Assembly: GCA_030696435.1 (NCBI GenBank)
Contig: JAUYSF010000288.1
Coordinates: 1 to 11,988, forward strand
From: Desulfoprunum sp.
GTDB lineage: Bacteria; Desulfobacterota; Desulfobulbia; Desulfobulbales; Desulfocapsaceae
DNA length: 11,988 bases
Direction: 5' to 3'
Position 1 is the first letter of the stretch; every line of letters starts with the position of its first letter. Shown one piece after another: positions 7,245 to 11,988 of the stretch. The translations under genes were made by a program, and so were the position numbers. Under the pieces are notes generated by a model. It was not told the origin of the DNA, searched no databases, and was given only the letters and a program-made list of their open reading frames with translations.

Positions 7245-8120
7245 ATGGATCCGGCATTAATAAAAATTGCGATAGGCGGGGTGGTTTTGCTGGGTTGTAT
7301 CGGCCTGTTTTTCGGTATCGGCCTGGCTATTGCGGCCCACAAATTTGCAGTCGAAACCAACCCTCTGATCGAGGAGGTTCTTGAGTCCCTTCCTCTGGCC
7401 CAGTGCGGTGGCTGTGGCTATCCCGGCTGTGAGGGATATGCCATTGCAGTTGTCAGCGATCCGGATGTCCCGCCCAACCTCTGTTTCCCAGGGAAGGAAA
7501 GGGTGGCGGCGCTGGTGGCTGAGCTCACCGGCAAGAAAATGACGGCGGTAGAGGATCAGATTGCCTTGGTCCGCTGTTCGCGGGTTGAAGGGCGGGTCAG
7601 CCACAAACACGAATATATCGGTTTCGCCTCTTGTACCGCAGCCAATCTTGGTTTTGGTGGACCGTCCAAGTGCCAGTATGCCTGTATCGGGCTGGGAGAA
7701 TGCGCCGAGGCCTGCCCCTTTGATGCCATCACCATGGTCGAGAATTTCCCGGTCGTCAATCCCGACAAGTGTGTGAGCTGCGGGGTGTGCGTGCGGACCT
7801 GCCCGAAGAAGATCATCGAAATTCAGACTTTGAAGGCTAGGGTCTATGTCCCCTGCTCTTCGATGGATATGGGCAATAAGGTGAAGGCTGTCTGTGAGGT
7901 AGGCTGCATCGCCTGTAAACTCTGTGTCAAGGCCTGTCCTGCTGGGGCCGTGATCTACGAGAATAGCATCATCAAGATTGACCACAAAGCTTGCATCGCC
8001 TATGGCCCGAGTTGTGAAGAGGCCTGCGTGGCCAAGTGTCCGCGAGATATCTTTCGGCTTTATCAGGGCCGCAAGGCCATCGCCCGCAATATCGAGAAAG
8101 GTTTGAAAATGGCAGGGTGA
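7245..8120 (+). CDS. rnfB: Rnf complex subunit B, ferredoxin-oxidising polyferredoxin subunit
   Basis: RnfB takes electrons from reduced ferredoxin and passes them into the complex. The 291-residue protein has one N-terminal membrane helix (8-31) and then a four-iron domain CGGCGYPGC with ligands C54, C57, C62 and C80. A cysteine-rich region follows (C111, C130, C143, C147, C153, C157). The ferredoxin-like motifs are C176-x2-C179-x2-C182-x3-C186-P and C221-x2-C224-x2-C227-x3-C231-P. The last group (C250, C257, C261, C265-P) has unusual spacing. The length fits the long RnfB type of clostridia and deltaproteobacteria rather than the roughly 190-residue enterobacterial form. The ATG at 7245 was chosen because it starts right before the helix; upstream in-frame codons overlap rnfA and look like noise. 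A GAGAG lies about 11 nt upstream, so the ribosome site is modest. It is the last gene of the operon, 49 nt after rnfA. Confidence 0.96.
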   Translation: MDPALIKIAIGGVVLLGCIGLFFGIGLAIAAHKFAVETNPLIEEVLESLPLAQCGGCGYPGCEGYAIAVVSDPDVPPNLCFPGKERVAALVAELTGKKMTAVEDQIALVRCSRVEGRVSHKHEYIGFASCTAANLGFGGPSKCQYACIGLGECAEACPFDAITMVENFPVVNPDKCVSCGVCVRTCPKKIIEIQTLKARVYVPCSSMDMGNKVKAVCEVGCIACKLCVKACPAGAVIYENSIIKIDHKACIAYGPSCEEACVAKCPRDIFRLYQGRKAIARNIEKGLKMAG

Positions 8121-8151
8121 CGCAATCGAACGCAATCTCTGAAAATAACTC

Positions 8152-8190
8152 AAAAAGGAGGGTCTGCCTGCAGACCTTCCTTTTTTTTTT
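8152..8190 (+). terminator. Intrinsic terminator after rnfB, probably bidirectional
   Basis: The arms 8152-8166 and 8171-8185 pair over 15 bp (one G-T pair) with the 4-nt loop CCTG, and the T-run extends to 8190. It ends the Rnf transcript 32 nt after the rnfB stop. The A-run at 8152-8156 reads as a T-run on the other strand, so the same hairpin can also stop transcripts of the minus-strand regulator, whose last codon is at 8218. Confidence 0.92.
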
Positions 8191-8217
8191 GACCTCTGGT
8201 TTGATGATCAACTGCAA

Positions 8218-9195
8218 CTAGACGAAACAGGAGAATTTCTTCCGATAGGCTGAAGGAGAGAGACCTGTCTGGCTTTTAAAGAGCTTCCTGAATGAACTTA
8301 TATCCTCGTAACCTGATTTAAATGTGATTCCTTCGACAGTTTCGGATGTTGTTTCAAGTAGTTTTCTTGCCCCCTCAATCCGCAGGTGTTGCAGATACTC
8401 CAATGGAGTGTCGCCTGTCGCCTTTTTAAACCGCCGCATGAATGTCCGCTCGCCAAGTCCGGCTTTGTCCGCCAGATCATGGATGATGATTGGTTTGGTA
8501 TAATTTCCCTCAAGCCATTTCTGTACCGCAAGTATCGCTGTATCTCAATGATTTTTTATAAAACTGCAGGTTTGGTAGGGGGATTGCAGATGTCGGGAGG
8601 GATCAATGAGGAGGAGTTTGGACAGTGAGGCGGCAAGCTCCGGCGATCCGAATCGGGCTGTCAAGTAGAGGGAAAGATCCATATAGGCGGTTACCCCACC
8701 GGCGGTGATACAATCGCCCTCATCAATAAGCATTTTTTCCCGTTTCAAGACTATGTCCGGGAACCGTTTGGCGAAACTGTCAGCGAGATTCCAGTGGGTC
8801 GTTGCTTTTCTGCCTTTCAGCAGACCGGTCTGGGCCAGGAGGAAAGCCCCGGCGCAGACGGAGCAGAGGCAGGCTCCCTTTCGTCCCTGTCGGGCAAGCC
8901 AGTCGATTGTCTCACTGTCAGCCAGAAGCGGCTCCATATCTCCGAAAATTACCGGCACATACACGATATCGTAGACAGTGTCGTGGTCAAAAAATGTTTT
9001 GACCTGTATCGGTATACCATTAAAGGCTGTGATGTCTCTATTTTCAGGAGCAACAATAGTTGGCTGGAAAAGAGGCCCGGCTGAGACGCCTGACATTCTC
9101 TGCCATTCAAAAGAAGCTACTGAAAAGAAATCCAAAGGGCCGATGAGACTTGAATACATGCAATTCTGGATGGCCAGCAGAGCGACGGTATACAT
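8218..9195 (-). pseudogene. GlxA-type AraC-family regulator (DJ-1/PfpI + HTH) split by an in-frame TGA
   Basis: Reading from the ATG at 9193-9195 gives 216 codons, a TGA at 8547-8545, and then 108 further codons in the same frame to 8218. The first part is a DJ-1/PfpI domain with the nucleophile elbow SVCAGAF (C114) and KATTHW (130-135). After the TGA the sequence continues DTAILAVQKWLEGNYTKP, then GERTFMRRFKKATGDTPLEY (first HTH region), and ends with GYEDISSFRKLFKSQTGLSP (second HTH). Joined, this is a complete regulator of 325 codons. From memory, relatives often have H-G-D here, so GGA to TGA by one base change is the simplest explanation. Between the TGA and the ATG at 8439 there is no ATG, GTG or TTG, so the whole DNA-binding domain cannot be restarted. 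The start has GAGGAGGAG just upstream. It is divergent from the genes at 9518 and 9931, which it may have controlled. Confidence 0.75.
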
Positions 9196-9230
9196 AACTC
9201 CTCCTCAGGAAAAAGAGACAGAGAAGACAC

Positions 9231-9259
9231 ATTGTCCATTATCACCTTCTTTTTGTCAA
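9231..9259 (-). promoter_or_regulatory. Sigma-70 promoter for the GlxA-type regulator
   Basis: On the minus strand a perfect TTGACA (9259-9254) is followed by a 17-nt spacer and GACAAT (9236-9231), four of six matches to the -10 consensus. Transcription would start near 9224, leaving a leader of roughly 30 nt that contains the GAGGAGGAG ribosome site before the ATG at 9195. Spacing and placement make this the best promoter in the window. Confidence 0.55.
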
Positions 9260-9298
9260 TACAGACACTTTGCAGAACTGTACTGAAGGGTAAAATAG

Positions 9299-9320
9299 CC
9301 AACGTTGAGGGTTGGTTTTT
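9299..9320 (+). terminator. Weak terminator-like hairpin in the divergent region
   Basis: CCAAC (9299-9303) pairs with GTTGG (9311-9315) and is followed by five T (9316-9320). The pairing can be extended by two weaker pairs that use the first two T. No gene on the plus strand ends just before it, so it may be an attenuator, a remnant, or chance. Confidence 0.25.
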
Positions 9321-9329
9321 CCGAAACCT

Positions 9330-9359
9330 TTGCCAACGGCAATTGGTGGTAAAGATGAT
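9330..9359 (+). promoter_or_regulatory. Weak candidate promoter for the NTF2-like/hydrolase pair
   Basis: TTGCCA at 9330-9335, an 18-nt spacer and GATGAT at 9354-9359 form a poor sigma-70 match pointing right. If used, the transcript would carry the whole dyad element at 9379-9503 in its leader. A regulated promoter with an activator would fit such weak boxes, but this is inference. Confidence 0.22.
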
Positions 9360-9378
9360 AAACGAGCGGTCACATTTA

Positions 9379-9503
9379 ATTCCATTTCCAAATCAAGATG
9401 AGAACGCGAAGGCAAGCGAGCAGCGACGAGACAGTACATACACGTACGACGAGGAGCCGCACAGCGCAGCCGGCAAAGTTAACGCTTGATTTGGAATTGG
9501 AAT
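9379..9503. repeat. 125-bp dyad element: 19-bp inverted arms around a central palindrome
   Basis: The arms 9379-9397 and 9485-9503 are inverted copies with one mismatch in 19 (ATTCCA[T/A]TTCCAAATCAAG). At the centre a small palindrome GTAC-N6-GTAC (9434-9447) has its midpoint within half a base of the midpoint of the arms. Between arm and centre lie two purine-rich segments of 36 and 37 nt that are not complementary to each other but share the direct repeat CGACGAG (9424-9430 and 9447-9453). The interior is GC-rich and the arms AT-rich. No coding capacity is evident and no clear target-site duplication flanks it. It ends four bases before the AGGAGG of the gene at 9518. It could be a small non-autonomous mobile element, a REP-like repeat or a structured leader. 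Confidence 0.7.
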
Positions 9504-9517
9504 AACAGGAGGAAACA

Positions 9518-9913
9518 ATGAACCAGAGAGAACGTGAGGTGTGGGTGAGTGTCCAGGCGATGAACAGGTGTTGGACCGGTGGAAGGCTCGAGGAACTCGG
9601 GAGGTTGAATGACTATTTTCATGAAACAATGGTGGCCATCACTCCGACAGATCGATTCAGAGTCGAGGGGAAGGAAGCGTGCATTGCAGGTTGGAGCAGA
9701 TTCGCCCATGCCGCAACAATCCATTTCTGGGAGGAAAAAGAGCCGAAGGTTCAGATCTATAACGAGACAGCGATTGTGACCTACTACTTTGAAATGGCCT
9801 GCGACATGGGTGGGAGTAATGTCCGGCTAGAGGGCCGTGATATGCTGACCTTGGTCAAAGAAAACGGCAGATGGCAGGTGGTGGCGGATCAGTTTTCCCC
9901 GTATCCGATGTAA
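9518..9913 (+). CDS. NTF2/SnoaL-like small protein (DUF4440 type)
   Basis: This is a 131-residue soluble protein with the cone-shaped NTF2-like fold pattern. A helical start has a W-T-G-G sequence (19-22). A strand region follows with RFRVEGKEACIAGW (46-59), then alternating strands (KVQIYNETAIVTYYF, 77-91) and the family ending EGRDMLTLVKENGRWQVVAD (105-124). Such proteins are either small enzymes (isomerases, cyclases, dehydratases) or ligand-binding partners, and the active-site residues cannot be assigned safely here. AGGAGG six bases before the ATG is an excellent ribosome site. It is followed 17 nt later by the cysteine hydrolase and is probably co-transcribed with it. It is divergent from the GlxA-type regulator and sits directly behind the dyad element. 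Confidence 0.87.
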   Translation: MNQREREVWVSVQAMNRCWTGGRLEELGRLNDYFHETMVAITPTDRFRVEGKEACIAGWSRFAHAATIHFWEEKEPKVQIYNETAIVTYYFEMACDMGGSNVRLEGRDMLTLVKENGRWQVVADQFSPYPM

Positions 9914-9930
9914 ATACACGAGGTGTTCAT

Positions 9931-10500
9931 ATGAAGAACTCTACAGTGCTTCTCCTTATAGATATACAAAATGATTACTTTCCAGGCGGCAGAATGGAGT
10001 TGGTCGGGGCAAAAGATGCTGCATGTAAAGCGGCGGAAGTATTGCAGTGTTTCAGGGAAAGGCGGATGCCGGTTATGCACATCGCCCATGAATCGGTGAG
10101 GGAGGGGGCGACATTTTTTCTTCCCGGAACGGAAGGGCAACAAATTCATGATCTGGTGCGTCCCTGGGAAGGAGAGACGGTCGTAACCAAAAATTTCCCG
10201 AACAGTTTCCTCAAGACATCCTTGTTGGATATGCTGCGACAACTCGAGATCTCGCAACTGGTAATTGCCGGAATGATGACCCACATGTGCGTCGATGCCA
10301 CAGTCAGAGCCGCAAAGGATCTGGGCTTTGCCTGTATTCTGATCCATGATGCCACAGCGACCAGAGATCTCACATTTGACGGAAAGCAGGTTCAGGCTGT
10401 CCATGTCCAAGCGGCATTCACAGCCGCCCTGGCAAGCATCTGCGATGAGGTGAAAAGCGCAGGGAAAGCTGTGCGGTCTCTCACCGAGAAGGCTGTGTAA
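9931..10500 (+). CDS. Isochorismatase-like cysteine hydrolase
   Basis: This 189-residue cytoplasmic enzyme belongs to the isochorismatase-like alpha/beta hydrolase family, whose members cleave isochorismate, nicotinamide, N-carbamoyl amines, biuret or related amides. The catalytic triad is visible: D11 in LLLIDIQNDYF, K87 in VVTKNFPNSF, and nucleophile C120 in AGMMTHMCVDATVRAA with the preceding loop that forms the cis-peptide. The segment HDATATRDL (139-147) is also typical. The sequence does not show which substrate is used; an amidase-like role on an imported or toxic amide is a guess. ATG 9931 was chosen for its GAGGTG ribosome site and the conserved TVLLLIDIQNDY start; the longer frame from 9871 overlaps the upstream gene. 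It converges with the ABM gene, with 12 nt between them. Confidence 0.9.
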   Translation: MKNSTVLLLIDIQNDYFPGGRMELVGAKDAACKAAEVLQCFRERRMPVMHIAHESVREGATFFLPGTEGQQIHDLVRPWEGETVVTKNFPNSFLKTSLLDMLRQLEISQLVIAGMMTHMCVDATVRAAKDLGFACILIHDATATRDLTFDGKQVQAVHVQAAFTAALASICDEVKSAGKAVRSLTEKAV

Positions 10501-10512
10501 AAAGCAAAAGGA

Positions 10513-10818
10513 TCAGACCGTCTGCAGGATCTTGACGCTGACGCATGTCACCATATCTTTAACTCGTTCTTGATATATGTGCATATGCGGAGCGACGAGA
10601 TGATCTTTCAGCGCCGCCACGCTGTGCCATTTTTCTATTATGGTCACCACCGCGTCGTCAAGGGCCTGCGGCGGCAGTCCTGTATCAAGGTCCACGGTGG
10701 GGTAATATTCGATACAGCCGGTTTCATTGAGCACGGCCGGGATGTTAGCCTTAAACAGCTCGATAAATTCCTCTTTTCGTTCCACTTTAACGGCAATTGA
10801 GGCAATAACGGTAATCAT
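10513..10818 (-). CDS. Antibiotic biosynthesis monooxygenase (ABM) family protein
   Basis: This 101-residue protein has the ferredoxin-like ABM fold shared by YgiN and similar quinol monooxygenases. It starts with a strand MITVIASIAVKVERKEEF, then a helix (EFIELFKANIPAVLNETG), the conserved GCIEYYPTVD strand (34-43), VVTIIEKWHSVAALKDHL (57-74) with the typical E-x-W, and an HM...F/Y-like ending at PHMHIYQERV. Members act on quinones or phenolic substrates without a cofactor, often as homodimers, or bind haem; the specific reaction is not shown. It has AAGGAGA nine bases before its ATG. It lies 21 nt after the EamA transporter on the same strand, so the two probably form one transcript. Confidence 0.88.
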   Translation of the reverse strand: MITVIASIAVKVERKEEFIELFKANIPAVLNETGCIEYYPTVDLDTGLPPQALDDAVVTIIEKWHSVAALKDHLVAPHMHIYQERVKDMVTCVSVKILQTV

Positions 10819-10839
10819 CTCTCGGGTCTCCTTTATTGT

Positions 10840-11793
10840 TCAGGGGGGCTGGTGTCTGTGCGCCTTCTGGAGCAGGGGCAAACGATGCCAGAAAGGAACT
10901 CCCCTGTCAAGGGGGCGGACCCTTTTGCCACGCTGAAGCATGAGGAAATTGCCGGAGAGAATCAGGACAATGCCGGCCACTGCTGAACCAGTCCAGTGGT
11001 ATCCTTCCCAGACGGTGGAGATGGCCAGAGCCACGAGGGGAAAGAGCAGGGTGGCATAGGCCGCCCGATCCGCGCCGATATTGCCGATGAGAGACAGATA
11101 GCAACCGAAGGCGACAATCGAGCCGAAAAACGACAGATAGAAGAGGGACCCGATATAGAGAGAGGTGGTCTCGATGGTAAAGGGTTTGCCGGTCAACCAG
11201 GCTACTGCCAGCATCAGCAGTGCACCGTAGCCCATGCCAAAGGCGTTGGTTTGGATGATCGGCAGCCGGTTTTTCTGGTTGCGGGCCGAGAGGATGTTGC
11301 CAAGCGAGGCGGAAAAAGTGGCAAGCAGACAGAGAAGGGTGCCGCGTAGGCCCTCATGGTCCAGCGAAAAGGAGGTGATTTCCGGTCTAAAGACCAGGAG
11401 TATGCCGAAGAGTCCCAGAAAAGCACCGGCAAACACCTTTTTATCGAGTGGTGATCTGAGAAAAATGGCGCCATTCACCATGTTCATCAGGAGGATGGTG
11501 GAGAAGATGACGGCGGCGAGGCCACTCGTGAGTTGCAGTTCCGCGAGATAAAACAGCAGGTAGTTCAGGGAAAAGAGAAATACGCCCTGGAGGGCCATGA
11601 AAATGTGCTCGCTGAGCGAGAAACGCATCGGCAGCCTGCATATCCTGCACCAGAGCAGAAGGAGGGCGGCAGCCAGGCTGAAACGATAGCCGACCGAGAG
11701 CATCGGATCGACTGTCCCGAGTTGGAATTTGATGGCGATCCAGGTTGAACCCCAGATACAAACCGTTGCCGTATAAAAGAGAAAGTTCTGCAT
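10840..11793 (-). CDS. EamA/DMT-family transporter
   Basis: This 317-residue inner-membrane protein has about ten hydrophobic helices in two EamA repeats. Markers are CIWGSTWIAIKFQLGTVDP near the N-terminus, the SVGYRFSLAAALLL helix, the ATLLFPLVALAISTVWEG loop, and the last helix AGIVLILSGNFLML. The C-terminal tail is basic and cytoplasmic. Family members transport amino acids, purines, quaternary amines or other metabolites, so the substrate is open. The Shine-Dalgarno is weak (GGGTGG, about four bases upstream). It precedes the ABM gene on the minus strand. It differs clearly in sequence from the partial EamA gene at the left edge, so the two are not a duplication within the window. Confidence 0.93.
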   Translation of the reverse strand: MQNFLFYTATVCIWGSTWIAIKFQLGTVDPMLSVGYRFSLAAALLLLWCRICRLPMRFSLSEHIFMALQGVFLFSLNYLLFYLAELQLTSGLAAVIFSTILLMNMVNGAIFLRSPLDKKVFAGAFLGLFGILLVFRPEITSFSLDHEGLRGTLLCLLATFSASLGNILSARNQKNRLPIIQTNAFGMGYGALLMLAVAWLTGKPFTIETTSLYIGSLFYLSFFGSIVAFGCYLSLIGNIGADRAAYATLLFPLVALAISTVWEGYHWTGSAVAGIVLILSGNFLMLQRGKRVRPLDRGVPFWHRLPLLQKAHRHQPP

Positions 11794-11988
11794 TGTGCCA
11801 CCCCGATGTGTTTTGCCGCAGGAGATTGTTCATTTCAGTGCGCAGCGACGAAAATCTCTGTGCACTTCAGGGTATCAATCTACCTTCCTGGGTCGTGGAA
11901 GAACAGATACAGTTTGCGGAAAAAAAGAGGAGTACAGGTGGCAAGCGACCGTTGTCGGTAAGACGGGGCAGCCACCGAGATAATGGCA
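11794..11988. other. Upstream region of the EamA gene with two dyads, no gene seen
   Basis: No convincing coding sequence is present. AGTGCGCA (11837-11844) pairs with TGTGCACT (11859-11866), including one G-T pair; it lies 44 nt before the transporter start and could be an operator. Further right GGTGGC (11937-11942) pairs with GCCACC (11971-11976) around an inner ACCG-TTGT-CGGT hairpin (11948-11959). On the minus strand this is followed after ten bases by a run of seven T (11926-11920). It could be a poor terminator for a minus-strand gene beyond the window. Confidence 0.3.

Noticed and set aside
7257..8153. 298-codon open frame on the minus strand opposite rnfB
   Set aside because: It lies antisense to the conserved cysteine motifs of rnfB and has no family-like features or ribosome site.
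8545..8547. Selenocysteine at the in-frame TGA
   Set aside because: No convincing hairpin follows the TGA at the distance needed for bacterial selenocysteine insertion, and the position is a linker rather than a redox site.
9379..9503. Integron attC site
   Set aside because: The element ends near a GTTAACG sequence and can fold as a long hairpin, but the required GTTRRRY/RYYYAAC core pair is not present at the ends and there is no integrase or cassette array.
1..11988. CRISPR array, tRNA, rRNA, insertion sequence or phage genes
   Set aside because: I saw no regularly spaced repeats, no cloverleaf, no rRNA sequence, and no transposase, integrase or phage protein on either strand.

Overview
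The window looks like a piece of an anaerobic, Gram-negative chromosome, most likely a deltaproteobacterium (Desulfobacterota, possibly a Desulfobulbales-type sulfate or sulfur metaboliser). The reasons are a six-gene Rnf cluster in the order C-D-G-E-A-B, a polyferredoxin-type RnfB, a dihydroorotate-dehydrogenase-like oxidoreductase of the kind common in anaerobes, and moderate G+C. The taxon is an inference from gene content; no rRNA or marker gene is present.

Left edge (1-1080): the N-terminal 236 codons of an EamA/DMT transporter on the minus strand, running off the window, then about 370 nt without a gene. Left centre (1081-2064): a stand-alone dihydroorotate-dehydrogenase-like flavoprotein. 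A 216-nt leader with two hairpins separates it from the Rnf operon.

Centre (2281-8120): rnfC, rnfD, rnfG, rnfE, rnfA and rnfB, tightly spaced on the plus strand and closed by a strong terminator at 8152-8190. Together they encode the membrane complex that couples electron transfer between reduced ferredoxin and NAD+ to Na+ or H+ translocation. RnfB accepts ferredoxin electrons, RnfC holds the NADH/FMN site, RnfD and RnfG carry covalent FMN, and RnfA/RnfE form the membrane core. Three features of this operon depart from the textbook. rnfD appears to start at an ATC codon behind a perfect Shine-Dalgarno. RnfE has Ala where the second cysteine ligand of the intramembrane [2Fe-2S] cluster is expected. 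RnfA carries a signal peptide and a roughly 90-residue periplasmic beta-rich domain fused in front of the normal protein.

Right part (8218-11988): an accessory region. A GlxA-type (DJ-1/PfpI plus AraC) regulator on the minus strand is split by one in-frame TGA. Divergent from it lie an NTF2/SnoaL-like protein and an isochorismatase-like cysteine hydrolase. These converge on an ABM-family small monooxygenase-like protein and a second EamA transporter. The divergent intergenic region holds a good sigma-70 promoter for the regulator and a 125-bp dyad element (9379-9503) that ends only a few bases before the Shine-Dalgarno of the NTF2-like gene. The set resembles a small catabolic or detoxification module, but its substrate cannot be read from the sequence.
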